Shown piece by piece: positions 1 through 8,595 of a DNA stretch of 64,000 nt. A model generated the notes under the pieces. The model saw only the letters and a list, made by a program, of their open reading frames with translations, searched no databases and was not told the DNA's origin. The translations under genes were made by a program, and so were the position numbers. This stretch comes from Gallionella sp. (lineage in GTDB: Bacteria; Pseudomonadota; Gammaproteobacteria; Burkholderiales; Gallionellaceae): NCBI GenBank assembly GCA_028699065.1, contig JAQVVH010000002.1, forward strand, positions 62,001-126,000. The letters are read 5' to 3'. The first letter of the stretch is position 1. Every line of letters starts with the position of its first letter.

Positions 1-2
1 CA

Positions 3-1289
3 TTCCGCTTTGAAAGAGGTGTGGATTATGCCGCCACACGCGAGGCACTGGAGCGGGCCACGAGTCTGATCCTAGATATTTGTGGCGGACATGCGGGCGA
101 AATTGCCAGCGTACAGGGCATGCTGCCCGAACGTCGTACTATCCGACTCCGCGATAGTCGTGTTTCCCGGATTCTCGGCATCGCACTGACGCATGAACAA
201 ATTGCGACCTTGCTGCAGCGCCTGCACTTCAATTTTGCCGATAGGGGAGATGCCTTTGACATCCAGCCGCCGAGCTTCCGTTTTGATTTGACGATTGAAG
301 AGGATGTCGTCGAGGAACTGGCGCGAATCTACGGATATGAGCACATTCCAGCAATGCCTCCCGAGGCGAACATGGTCATGTTGCCTGATGCAGAAACTGT
401 TCGTCCGCTCGCCAGAATTCAGCACTTGCTGGTGGATCGCGATTATCAGGAAATCATCAGCTACGCCTTTCTCGATGCGCAGATTGAAAATGATCTATGC
501 GGCAACGCATCGCCCGTCGCCTTGCAAAACCCGATTGCCAGCAATCTGGCCGTCATGCGTAGCAGCCTGATTGGCGGTCTGATCGAAGCATTGCGTTTCA
601 ATTTAAACCGCAAACAGCCACGTGTGCGTCTGTTTGAGAGTGGGGCCTGTTTTTACAAAACCGGCACAGGTTACGGTCAGGAGCAGCGTTTGGCCGCAAT
701 AGCCTACGGTGGGGCATTGTCCGAACAGTGGGGGACAAGCGAGCGTCCCATTGATTTTTACGATGTAAAGGCAGACGTGGCCGCCTTGTTTGCACCTTCT
801 GAACCCGATTTTCGGTCCGAGGTGCACCCGGCACTGCATCCAGGCCGCTCGGCGAGAATTTATCTGAATGATCAGCCGGTGGGTTGGTTGGGTGAGCTGC
901 ATCCGCAGTGGTGCCAAAGCTATGATCTTCCCCGGCCGCCGGTCTGGTTTGAAATTCAAACTTCGGCTGTTCTGGATCGGCGAGTGCATCAAATGCACGC
1001 CATTCCGCGTTTTCTGCCGGTTCGTCGCGACATTGCCGTTCTAGTGGATGAAACTAGGCCCGTCCGGCAACTGTTTGATGCTATGCGAAAGGCAAACGCG
1101 CCATTTGTTTTCGATATAGAGCTCTTCGATTTGTATCGGGGGACAGGCGTTGAGCCCGGGAAAAAAAGCCTTGCTTTCCGAGTGTTATTGCAAGATACTC
1201 AGAAAACACTCACAGATGCCGAAATTGATCCCAGCATGGCTATGCTGGTCAAAGCGCTGGAAGATGAAGGTGCGCTGCAGCGTACATAG
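3..1289 (+). CDS. pheT: Phenylalanyl-tRNA synthetase beta subunit, 5' part missing
   Basis: C-terminal portion of PheT, which with PheS charges tRNA-Phe with phenylalanine in the cytoplasm. The reading frame is open to the left edge of the window and begins with the RFERGVD motif of the B3/B4 core, so the first half of the protein lies outside. Next come the B5 DNA-binding-like domain (IRLRDSRVSRILG region), the catalytic-like core, and a C-terminal ferredoxin-fold anticodon-binding (FDX-ACB) domain starting near the FLPVRRDIAVLVD motif. ihfA follows 12 bp after the stop, the pheST-ihfA order usual in proteobacteria. The identification is firm; only the start is unseen. Confidence 0.97.
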   Translation, partial: FRFERGVDYAATREALERATSLILDICGGHAGEIASVQGMLPERRTIRLRDSRVSRILGIALTHEQIATLLQRLHFNFADRGDAFDIQPPSFRFDLTIEEDVVEELARIYGYEHIPAMPPEANMVMLPDAETVRPLARIQHLLVDRDYQEIISYAFLDAQIENDLCGNASPVALQNPIASNLAVMRSSLIGGLIEALRFNLNRKQPRVRLFESGACFYKTGTGYGQEQRLAAIAYGGALSEQWGTSERPIDFYDVKADVAALFAPSEPDFRSEVHPALHPGRSARIYLNDQPVGWLGELHPQWCQSYDLPRPPVWFEIQTSAVLDRRVHQMHAIPRFLPVRRDIAVLVDETRPVRQLFDAMRKANAPFVFDIELFDLYRGTGVEPGKKSLAFRVLLQDTQKTLTDAEIDPSMAMLVKALEDEGALQRT

Positions 1290-1301
1290 GGAGAAAGATA
1301 A

Positions 1302-1613
1302 ATGACAACAACACTGACCAAAGCCGAGCTGGCCGACTTGCTCTTCGCCCAAGTGGGGCTTAACAAGCGTGAAGCAAAGGATATGGTGGAAGCATTTTTT
1401 GAAGAAATCCGCGTTCAGCTCGAAAAGGGCGAGAGCGTCAAATTGTCCGGTTTTGGCAATTTCCAGCTACGCGACAAACCACAACGTCCGGGACGCAATC
1501 CTAAAACCGGCGAAGAAATCCCGATTACAGCACGGCGTGTGGTGACTTTTCACCCCAGCCAAAAGCTGAAGACCATGGTGGAAAAGTCCTATCATGGAAC
1601 ACCACACGCCTAA
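1302..1613 (+). CDS. ihfA: Integration host factor subunit alpha
   Basis: IHF-alpha, the DNA-bending nucleoid protein that pairs with IHF-beta and acts in recombination, replication and transcription. The 103-residue length is normal. The beta-ribbon arm is seen as [20 protein letters not shown], including the conserved proline that intercalates in the minor groove; the N-terminal helices start [10 protein letters not shown]. The ATG follows a GGGAGAAAG ribosome site. The gene sits directly after pheT and its end overlaps the start of the MerR-type gene by 20 bp, so the three are probably co-transcribed. Confidence 0.97.
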   Translation: MTTTLTKAELADLLFAQVGLNKREAKDMVEAFFEEIRVQLEKGESVKLSGFGNFQLRDKPQRPGRNPKTGEEIPITARRVVTFHPSQKLKTMVEKSYHGTPHA

Positions 1614-1962
1614 TTCTGAACTGCCGCCTATCCCGGCAAAACGTTACTTCACAATAGGTGAGGTCAGCGAGCTTTGCGGCGTTAAGGCGCATGTTCTGCG
1701 TTACTGGGAGCAGGAGTTTACACAGCTCAAGCCCGTCAAACGCAGCGGCAATCGCCGTTATTACCAGCATCATGAGGTTCTGCTGATACGGCGTATTCGT
1801 GAATTACTTTATGAACAGGGATTTACGATCAGTGGCGCGCGTAATCAACTCAGTCAGGGTGCAGAAACTGGCACCGTTGCTGCACCGGCCGGATCGTCTT
1901 CGGCGGATGTTCCCGTGCTGCGCCAAGAAATTCGCGAGATAATCTCGCTGCTCACCCTATAA
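1594..1962 (+). CDS. MerR-family transcriptional regulator
   Basis: Small (122 aa) MerR-type DNA-binding protein. The winged-helix domain spans roughly residues 17-90: [22 protein letters not shown] is followed by the NRRYY wing and a helix with [17 protein letters not shown]. The C-terminal part is short, rich in Ala/Ser, and has no cysteine or other obvious ligand-binding motif, so no inducer can be proposed. A MerR gene in this position after ihfA is common in beta- and gammaproteobacteria, where its role is poorly defined. The ATG lies inside ihfA, suggesting translational coupling. Confidence 0.85.
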   Translation: MEHHTPNSELPPIPAKRYFTIGEVSELCGVKAHVLRYWEQEFTQLKPVKRSGNRRYYQHHEVLLIRRIRELLYEQGFTISGARNQLSQGAETGTVAAPAGSSSADVPVLRQEIREIISLLTL

Positions 1963-1991
1963 AAGCCTACTCTCCGGCTGATTTGCTCTGC

Positions 1992-1997
1992 TATAAT
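1992..1997 (+). promoter_or_regulatory. -10 element (TATAAT) of the tRNA-Pro(GGG) promoter
   Basis: A consensus TATAAT lies 9 bp before the mature 5' end of the tRNA. A GC-rich stretch follows it (CCGCGCC), as expected for the discriminator of stable-RNA promoters. No convincing -35 hexamer is visible 16-18 bp upstream. Confidence 0.6.
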
Positions 1998-2006
1998 CCG
2001 CGCCTT

Positions 2007-2083
<77 letters not shown>

Positions 2084-2095
2084 GTCAACCCCTTT

Positions 2096-2120
2096 AAAAA
2101 GCCGCAGATGCGGCTTTTTT
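2096..2120. terminator. Bidirectional intrinsic terminator
   Basis: AAAAAGCCGCA-GA-TGCGGCTTTTTT forms a hairpin with A and T tracts on both sides. It ends tRNA-Pro transcripts on the plus strand and the convergent KamA-like gene (stop at 2122) on the minus strand. Confidence 0.85.
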
Positions 2121-2121
2121 A

Positions 2122-3510
2122 CTACTCAAAATCATCGGCGGTGCTGTCGTGCCGATGGGTGTGATACATCCGCTCCATTTCATCTTCGAAGAAAAATTTC
2201 TGCTCGCCAAAAGCGGGTTTGAGATCGTCTATCCAGTGGGCAGATTCATCGTATTCTGCAAAAAATGGTCGCTGCACCCAATCCGGATTGCGACCTTGCA
2301 GAAACCGCATTGTGATTAGCTTTTTTTCTCCGGCATCGGCAACCCCGAGAATCTGAATTTTGCCGGGGCTTGCTGACATGCTGGGGCCACGTACGGTGCG
2401 CGCCAAGCCTGAAACTTGCTGATAGGCCTCGCGGAAAATTTGCCAGGCACGCACTAGCGGAACGGAGAAATAATGCTGGGCTCCCGTGTCACGCGCGAGA
2501 AACATATAGTAGGGAATGCAACCTAATTTAACCTGTTTTTCCCACATCTTCGCCCAAGTATCCGGGTCGTCATTGATGTGCGCCATGACCGGAGATTGTG
2601 TCCGAATGGTAACGCCGGCGTCTTTGAGGTTAAGAATGGCACGAGCGACAATCTCTCCCTCGAGTTCGCGGGGATGATTGAAATGCGCCATCAGGGCTAG
2701 CTGTTTCCCCGCCGCTTTTACCCGGCGAAAGAGTGCCAGCATCTCTTCTGTATCGGCATCGTCAACAAATTTGTGTGGCCAGTAGGCGAGCGCTTTGGTG
2801 CCAATCCGGATATTAATCAGATTGGGCAGATCAGCATCAAGTAATGCGTCGACATAGCCCGAAAAATTTTTGGCAGACATGATCATCGGGTCGCCACCGG
2901 TGAACAAAATATCAGTTATTTCAGTGTGTTGTTTTACATAGCTCACGAGCTTTTCTATTTCACGGCTGGCAAATTTGATATCGGTCAATCCGATGAATTG
3001 CGGCCAGCGGAAGCAGAACGTGCAATAGGCATGGCAAGTTTGTCCCTGGCTGGGAAAGAACAATACTGTCTGCCGATATTTGTGCTGCACGCCGTGCAGC
3101 GTTTCACCTTCGAAAACCGGCACATTGTGGTCAGCCTGCCCCGCGGGATGGGGATTGAGCTGCATACGAATCCGGTTTGCAGCCGCCTTGATCACCGACT
3201 TCTCCGCGCCGTTTTGCAGAAGTTGCGCCATTTCATCGTAATGTTCCCGGCTAAGCATTTCCTTCTGCGGAAAGGTGAGTGCAAAGATAGGATCGTCGGG
3301 GGCCTTGTCCCAATCGATGAGCTGCTCGATGACGTAATTATTTGCCTTGAATGGAAGGACGTTACCGACAACTTCAATGTCGAACTTTTGCTGTTCGGTT
3401 AATTTCCCGATTTGCGGAATTTCCCGAAAATTGTTGAGTTGGTACGATTTGAATTGGGGTTCATTGGCTGAATAAACCCACTGAATGGGGGAATGTGACG
3501 TTTTGTTCAC
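2122..3510 (-). CDS. KamA-family (lysine 2,3-aminomutase-like) radical SAM protein
   Basis: Radical SAM enzyme of the lysine 2,3-aminomutase family, cytoplasmic, 462 aa. The 4Fe-4S/SAM site is CHAYCTFC (C159, C163, C166). A GGDP SAM-binding motif follows near residue 205, and a likely PLP-binding lysine lies in SASPGK (K384), so both cofactors of an aminomutase appear present. The protein is longer than EpmB (about 340 aa), the EF-P lysine aminomutase, and no efp or epmA lies nearby. The true substrate therefore cannot be assigned. The start is GTG with a strong CAGGAGG site upstream. It is a single gene, convergent with tRNA-Pro and divergent from surE across a 250-bp gap that shows one weak ACGAG/CTCGT hairpin with a T run near 3535-3556 and nothing else clear. 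Confidence 0.85.
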   Translation of the reverse strand: MNKTSHSPIQWVYSANEPQFKSYQLNNFREIPQIGKLTEQQKFDIEVVGNVLPFKANNYVIEQLIDWDKAPDDPIFALTFPQKEMLSREHYDEMAQLLQNGAEKSVIKAAANRIRMQLNPHPAGQADHNVPVFEGETLHGVQHKYRQTVLFFPSQGQTCHAYCTFCFRWPQFIGLTDIKFASREIEKLVSYVKQHTEITDILFTGGDPMIMSAKNFSGYVDALLDADLPNLINIRIGTKALAYWPHKFVDDADTEEMLALFRRVKAAGKQLALMAHFNHPRELEGEIVARAILNLKDAGVTIRTQSPVMAHINDDPDTWAKMWEKQVKLGCIPYYMFLARDTGAQHYFSVPLVRAWQIFREAYQQVSGLARTVRGPSMSASPGKIQILGVADAGEKKLITMRFLQGRNPDWVQRPFFAEYDESAHWIDDLKPAFGEQKFFFEDEMERMYHTHRHDSTADDFE

Positions 3511-3760
3511 TTCTTGGCCTCCTGTTTATACTGGACGAGTTTGCTCGTGGTTTTTTCTCCCGAGAATGTTGTCTATTTTTGTGAAAGGGCTGCGGGTAGC
3601 GCTGCGGGTGACACTGAAGATTTTTATTTTATATCAATATATCTCTGGCGCATTGTAGCCGAAAAATAAGGATTTATGTCATCTGCGGGTTGTCTTCAGG
3701 ACGAAATTGGGCGATTATTGCTGCCGCAAAAAGCGGTATTCATTTGGAATTTTCATCCCC

Positions 3761-4501
3761 ATGCGCATCCTGATTAGTAACGACGATGGCTATTTCGCGC
3801 CCGGTTTGGCTTGTCTTGCCACGCACTTGGCAAAAATTGCCGAAGTTGTCGTGGTCGCTCCGGAGCGCGACAGAAGCGGCGCTAGCAATTCATTGACATT
3901 GGACCGGCCACTCCGCTTGCGCCAGACCCCCGGCGGCTATCACTACGTGAATGGTACGCCCACGGACTGTGTTCACCTTGCGGTCACCGGGATGCTGGAA
4001 GTCCAGCCGGACCTAGTTGTTTCCGGCATTAATTCCGGCGCCAACATGGGCGATGACACCATCTATTCCGGGACTGTCGCGGCAGCGACCGAAGGCTTTT
4101 TGCTGGGCATTCCCGCTATCGCAATATCTTTGGTGGGCAAGGAATTCCGGCACTTTGAAACTGCCGGTCGGGTCGCGCGCGAACTCGTGCAACGGTTTGC
4201 CGGCCAAAGCCATACGCAGCCCTGGCTGCTCAACGTCAATGTTCCAGACATTCCCTATGAAAGTCTGCAGGGCATGGAAGTCACGCGGCTCGGCAAGCGT
4301 CACAAGGCTGAACCGGTTATCAAAGCCAGTAATCCCCACGGAGAAACCGTCTATTGGGTGGGTGCCGCAGGACAAGCCCAGGATGCGGGCGAGGGCACCG
4401 ATTTTCATGCTGTGGCACAGCAGCGGATTTCCGTTACGCCGCTGCAAATCGATTTGACCCAGTTTTCCCAACTTGACGCCGTCCGGCGCTGGCTTTCATG
4501 A
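3761..4501 (+). CDS. surE: 5'/3'-nucleotidase (survival protein SurE)
   Basis: SurE, a metal-dependent nucleoside monophosphatase active on 5'- and 3'-nucleotides. The N-terminal [16 protein letters not shown] holds the acidic pair D8-D9 that binds the metal; later come the [14 protein letters not shown] loop, [10 protein letters not shown], and [22 protein letters not shown], all family hallmarks. I chose the ATG at 3761 (246 aa) because the SurE fold begins at MRIL; an in-frame extension upstream has no family resemblance. The last bases overlap the pcm start (ATGA), so translation is coupled. Confidence 0.96.
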   Translation: MRILISNDDGYFAPGLACLATHLAKIAEVVVVAPERDRSGASNSLTLDRPLRLRQTPGGYHYVNGTPTDCVHLAVTGMLEVQPDLVVSGINSGANMGDDTIYSGTVAAATEGFLLGIPAIAISLVGKEFRHFETAGRVARELVQRFAGQSHTQPWLLNVNVPDIPYESLQGMEVTRLGKRHKAEPVIKASNPHGETVYWVGAAGQAQDAGEGTDFHAVAQQRISVTPLQIDLTQFSQLDAVRRWLS

Positions 4502-5154
4502 ACAGCCGTGTTAATGGAATCGGCATGACCTCACAGCGCACGCGTTCGCGCATGATCGAGCGTCTGCGTGAACAGGGCATTCGCGATGAATCCGTTCTGG
4601 CGGCAATGTTTGAGGTGCCGCGCCACCTGTTTGTCGACGAGGCGCTGGCCAGCCGGGCATATGACGATGTGGCGCTGCCGATCAATTTTAACCAGACGAT
4701 TTCGCAGCCTTACATTGTCGCGCGCATGATCGAAATCCTGCGCAATGGCAAACCGTTGAATCGCGTCCTCGAAGTCGGCGGCGGATGCGGCTATCAGGCG
4801 GCGGTGCTCGGACGGGTTGCCAAAGAGGTCTATTCTGTGGAGCGCATCCAGCCGCTGTATGAGCGCGCGCGACGGCAACTCCGCGATTTGAAACAGAATA
4901 ATGTTTTTATGCGTTATGCCGATGGCGCCGCAGGTTTGCCTGAAAAAGCGCCTTTCGACGGCATCATCATGGCGTGTGCCGCACCGGCGCTGTCCCGTGA
5001 ATTGCAGGGACAATTGGCCGTGGGCGGGCGTATGGTTCTACCGGTGGGCACGCAGACACAGTGGCTGTATCTGGTGGAGCGGGACGAAAAGGGTTTCAGC
5101 GAAACCCGCCTGGAACCGGTAAAATTCGTCCCACTACTGATGGGAAAGGCATGA
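4498..5154 (+). CDS. pcm: Protein-L-isoaspartate O-methyltransferase
   Basis: Pcm methylates L-isoaspartyl residues of aged proteins with SAM, beginning their repair. Visible signatures are the N-terminal [10 protein letters not shown] helix, the substrate loop [14 protein letters not shown], and the SAM-binding motif [15 protein letters not shown]. The length of 218 aa is typical. Translation starts in an ATGA overlap with surE and ends in an ATGA overlap with nlpD. The surE-pcm-nlpD order is widely conserved and linked to stationary-phase survival. Confidence 0.96.
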   Translation: MNSRVNGIGMTSQRTRSRMIERLREQGIRDESVLAAMFEVPRHLFVDEALASRAYDDVALPINFNQTISQPYIVARMIEILRNGKPLNRVLEVGGGCGYQAAVLGRVAKEVYSVERIQPLYERARRQLRDLKQNNVFMRYADGAAGLPEKAPFDGIIMACAAPALSRELQGQLAVGGRMVLPVGTQTQWLYLVERDEKGFSETRLEPVKFVPLLMGKA

Positions 5155-6086
5155 CACATAAATTACTTACGTTTGGTTTAGTTGCTGCCTTGATAATCCT
5201 GCAGGGTTGCGCCTCAAGCAGACACGCCGCGCCTGTTGCGGATCGCAGCCAGCCCGTCAAAGCATCAACAATTACAAAGTCGGCGTTCAACACCCCGCAA
5301 CGCGAAAAGGATTGGCGGCCACATATTTATATTGTTCAAAAAGGCGATACCTTATTTAGTATCGCTTTCAACTTCGGCTTTGATTATCGCGAGCTGGCAG
5401 AAATGAACGGCATTGCCGATCCCGGCGTTATTAAAATCGGGCAGGAAATTCGTTTGTTCCGGGATGGAAATGCGCCCCGTCCGGTTATTATTCCTGCACC
5501 GCCCCCGACACCCGTCATTAAAGAGGGCCCGTTGGCAATTAAATATGCCTATAGTGAGAACGCGGTGGCCGCACTGGATAAATCCGAGCCCTCTCAAAAG
5601 TTAACCCCCAAACCGATTACACCACTAGAAACCAAAACTGAGGCGGTCGCGAAGAAACCCGAGCCGGCCTCCCAACCCGTGGCAAAAGACTTAGTTGCCG
5701 CAGACGATGAAGCCTTGAATTGGCGTATGCCGACAAACGGCAAAGTGATCGGTGGTTTTTCCGAAGCAGAGAACCGCAAAGGGGTCGATATTGCGGGCAA
5801 ATCGGGGCAGCCCATTTTTGCCAGTGCTCCGGGCAAGGTGGTGTACAGCGGCAGCGGATTGCGCGGGTATGGCAATCTTGTGATCATTAAACACAACCAG
5901 ACCTATCTAAGCGCCTATGCGCATAACAGCAAGGTTTTGGTCAAGGAAGGGCAGAGTGTAAGCCAGGGGCAGAAGATCGCGGAAATGGGTAATACCGACA
6001 GCGACCAGGTCAAACTCCACTTCGAGGTTCGCCGTTACGGAAAACCGGTTGATCCCGCCCGATTCCTTCCCTTGAGTAAATCTTGA
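5151..6086 (+). CDS. nlpD: NlpD-type lipoprotein with LysM and degenerate M23 domains
   Basis: Envelope lipoprotein of the NlpD/EnvC group, which activates amidases that split septal peptidoglycan. A type II signal peptide ends in LQGC (C20). A LysM domain (about residues 58-103, [17 protein letters not shown]) binds glycan. A Pro-rich linker leads to a C-terminal LytM/M23 domain (about 196-305). The metal ligands are lost: the HxxxD site reads NRKGVD and the HxH site reads KLHFE, the pattern of the non-catalytic E. coli NlpD. I chose the ATG at 5151, overlapping the pcm stop, because it gives the lipoprotein signal. rpoS, usually next, is absent. Confidence 0.93.
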   Translation: MTHKLLTFGLVAALIILQGCASSRHAAPVADRSQPVKASTITKSAFNTPQREKDWRPHIYIVQKGDTLFSIAFNFGFDYRELAEMNGIADPGVIKIGQEIRLFRDGNAPRPVIIPAPPPTPVIKEGPLAIKYAYSENAVAALDKSEPSQKLTPKPITPLETKTEAVAKKPEPASQPVAKDLVAADDEALNWRMPTNGKVIGGFSEAENRKGVDIAGKSGQPIFASAPGKVVYSGSGLRGYGNLVIIKHNQTYLSAYAHNSKVLVKEGQSVSQGQKIAEMGNTDSDQVKLHFEVRRYGKPVDPARFLPLSKS

Positions 6087-6952
6087 ACACCGCCGATTCG
6101 GTTTCAGGCTGGCTGGACACCTCGGAACATCACCGTGACAGCGCTCGTATGCGCTACATCTATCCGGTGGTCTCACGCCGGGCAGGCGGAGTTTCCGTCG
6201 GCATCAATCTCAACACCAATAATGCCTGTAACTGGCGCTGCCTGTATTGTCAGGTTCCCGATTTGAGTCTGGGATCGGCGCCGGCTGTGGAGCTGGCTGT
6301 GCTGGAACATGAGCTCAGGCATTTCCTGCAGGAGGTTATGAGCGGTGATTTTATGCAGCAGCGCGTACCGCCTGAGGCCAGACGCCTGAATGACATCGCG
6401 CTTTCCGGCAATGGTGAATCCACCAGCGCGCCCGAATTTGCCGAGGTCATCGAAATGATCTCACGGGTTCGGCAAGATCTGCAGATTACTGATGCAGTTA
6501 AGACTATTTTGATCACCAACGGCAGCCTGATACATCGTCCCCAGGTTCAGCGTGGTCTGAAAATGCTGGCCGGTATTACCGGTGAGGTGTGGTTCAAACT
6601 GGATCGCGCCAGCGCCGCCGGCATGCAACAGATTAACGACACGGGAACCCGTCTTGAAACCGTGCGCGAGCACTTGGTTACAGCCATCAACTTGTGTCCA
6701 ACGTGGATTCAGACCTGCTGGTTTGCGCTGGACGGGCAAGCGCCGTCTGCGCGTGACGAGGAAGATTATTTGGGTTTTCTGCAGGAGTTACTGATTGCCG
6801 GATCGCGTCCGGCGGGCGTGTTGCTGTATGGTCTGGCACGTCCTTCGTTGCAGCCGGAAGCGTCCCGTTTGAGCAATCTGAGTGCAGGGCAACTGAACGC
6901 TTTTGCAGCAAAAATTGCAGCCCTCGGATTGCCCGTCAAAGTGACGCCTTAA
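6083..6952 (+). CDS. Radical SAM domain protein of unknown substrate
   Basis: Radical SAM protein of 289 aa. The cluster motif CNWRCLYC (C49, C53, C56) lies unusually far from the N-terminus. It is followed by an LSGNGEST segment at the GGE-like position and by TNGSL and WFKLDRAS segments that resemble the Wyosine/anaerobic-activase type radical SAM barrel. No extra cysteine cluster is evident. The best-linked start is TTG in a TTGA overlap with the nlpD stop; ATG at 6149 (residue 23, MRYIYPVV) is a plausible alternative. It occupies the place that rpoS holds in many beta- and gammaproteobacteria. Function cannot be given from sequence. Confidence 0.8.
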   Translation: MNTADSVSGWLDTSEHHRDSARMRYIYPVVSRRAGGVSVGINLNTNNACNWRCLYCQVPDLSLGSAPAVELAVLEHELRHFLQEVMSGDFMQQRVPPEARRLNDIALSGNGESTSAPEFAEVIEMISRVRQDLQITDAVKTILITNGSLIHRPQVQRGLKMLAGITGEVWFKLDRASAAGMQQINDTGTRLETVREHLVTAINLCPTWIQTCWFALDGQAPSARDEEDYLGFLQELLIAGSRPAGVLLYGLARPSLQPEASRLSNLSAGQLNAFAAKIAALGLPVKVTP

Positions 6953-8455
6953 TTATTCTCCAAGCGCGCGGGGCTGGGAAATCCCGAAGCCCTGGGCGTA
7001 ATTGATTCCAATCGCCGATAGGCGGGCAATCAGCTCCTCGCTCTCCACCAGTTCCGCGACTGTTTTCACCCCGATTTTTCGGGCGATCTGATTAATCAGC
7101 ATCACCCGTTTCAGCGTAGCCTCATCTCGTGTCACGCCCAGAATGATACTGCCGTCGATCTTGAGGAATTGCACCTGGAATCCCCGCAGCAAATTGAACG
7201 GAGCTTCCTCGCGACCGAAACCGCTCAATGCCACACGGCAGCCGCATTCGTGAATGCTCTGGATGAAGCGCAGGGCACTTTCGTGACGTTTGACCAACTC
7301 AGTTTCGGGGACCTCGAAGCACAACACCGAACCGTTAACCGCCGAATCCTCAAGCGCGGTTTTGAGAAACTCGCCGAATTCCGGATCGCCTATCGTTGCC
7401 GACGCCACATTAATGAAATAAATGGACGTGCCGGCATTCGGATTCAGCTGTTTGTTACGCGCGGCCCATTCGAGCACATGCTGAACAACCCAGCGGTCCA
7501 GATAGGGCATGAGGCCGTGTTTTTCGGCCAGTTCAAAGAACGCGCCCGGCGGCAGCATGCTTTCCTCTTCTTCGAACAGACGAATCAGGATTTCGTAATG
7601 TTCACTCCCGCCACTTCCCAGCGGCAGGGGAGAAATCAGCTGGCAATAGAGGTGGAACTCGCCTTTTTGCACCGCCGCAATAATCCGCTTGGCAATATCC
7701 TTTTCCTTGAGGGCGTCTTGGTACAAGGTATTCCAATCCGGCTCACCCCCGGCTGCGGCAGAAATCTGTCTGGCCAGCGTAGCAGTCCCGGCATCTCCCG
7801 AGACATCACCGCGCTGGGTAACGTCGTTGGCCAGAATGAAAAATCCGGTGACTTTGCCCGCGTTGTCGAACTGGGGCACGTGACGCATCGCCAGTCGGTA
7901 GACGACATTGCCCGGCATTTGCAGCGACCATTCATAATGAATAGCCTGTCCATCCAGCGATTGGCGTACCGCAGTTGCAATCTCCGTGAAGGCTTTGGAA
8001 CCGAAGATTTCCCGGATATGCCGCCCGTCGATCAACTCCGGATTAAGGTTCAGCCATTCACGGAACGCGCGATTGTGGTAGCGGCAGTGACCGTCGGTCC
8101 CCACCAGCAGCACCATGGTTTGCAAGGCATCATCGAGCAACTCCAGGCGCGGGCGACTATCGGCTATTTTTTGTTCAACATCGTGACGTCGGCGAATTTC
8201 ACGCTCGAATTTTTCCTTGAGCGCGGACAGTTGCGCCGTACGGCGCATGACAACCCACTCAGAACGGGAAACCTGAACCGCCTCGGCCAGAATGGCCGCC
8301 ACCAGAATGCCGGTTAAAAACGCAACCCACTGCAAACTGCTCTGGGTAAAGTAGATAGCAAAAACCAGCGCGCCGGCCGTGGCCAGCACGGCGGCGACCA
8401 CGATATAAACTCGGACGCTGCGAAACAATCGACGTTTTTTCATTCGCTCAAGCAT
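6953..8455 (-). CDS. Membrane PAS-EAL protein with degenerate phosphodiesterase site
   Basis: 500-aa signalling protein. Two membrane helices (about 15-36 and 41-62) precede a short coiled region (70-100), a PAS domain (about 105-215, with the FILANDVTQR end) and a C-terminal EAL domain (about 255-497). EAL enzymes hydrolyse c-di-GMP. Here EIL (288-290), N349, E381, K432, and Q488 are kept, but the essential DDFGTG motif reads SGFGRE (411-416), removing both metal-binding aspartates. It is therefore probably a c-di-GMP or protein-binding sensor without activity. I chose ATG at 8455; a longer frame upstream runs into the rep promoter region. It is convergent with the radical SAM gene and divergent from rep. 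Confidence 0.85.
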   Translation of the reverse strand: MLERMKKRRLFRSVRVYIVVAAVLATAGALVFAIYFTQSSLQWVAFLTGILVAAILAEAVQVSRSEWVVMRRTAQLSALKEKFEREIRRRHDVEQKIADSRPRLELLDDALQTMVLLVGTDGHCRYHNRAFREWLNLNPELIDGRHIREIFGSKAFTEIATAVRQSLDGQAIHYEWSLQMPGNVVYRLAMRHVPQFDNAGKVTGFFILANDVTQRGDVSGDAGTATLARQISAAAGGEPDWNTLYQDALKEKDIAKRIIAAVQKGEFHLYCQLISPLPLGSGGSEHYEILIRLFEEEESMLPPGAFFELAEKHGLMPYLDRWVVQHVLEWAARNKQLNPNAGTSIYFINVASATIGDPEFGEFLKTALEDSAVNGSVLCFEVPETELVKRHESALRFIQSIHECGCRVALSGFGREEAPFNLLRGFQVQFLKIDGSIILGVTRDEATLKRVMLINQIARKIGVKTVAELVESEELIARLSAIGINYAQGFGISQPRALGE

Positions 8456-8595
8456 GATCTGAACCGTATGGGATGTATGCCAAGAACCCGCGCAGGGTAC
8501 ACCATTCCCAATGTTTTTGTCGCCCCTCACGGGCTAAATTCTGCGCTGCGCTTTGGTATCATGCGAACCTTCGTTTCACTCCCAGCAAGATTGCC

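Noticed and set aside
3535-3556. Hairpin with T-run upstream of the KamA-like gene, considered a terminator
   Set aside because: Only a 5-bp stem, and no plus-strand gene precedes it; listed only in the text of the KamA-like gene.
7169-8317. A 382-codon open frame on the plus strand across the PAS-EAL gene
   Set aside because: It is antisense to a gene with clear domains, has no recognisable domain and arises from GC-rich codon bias.
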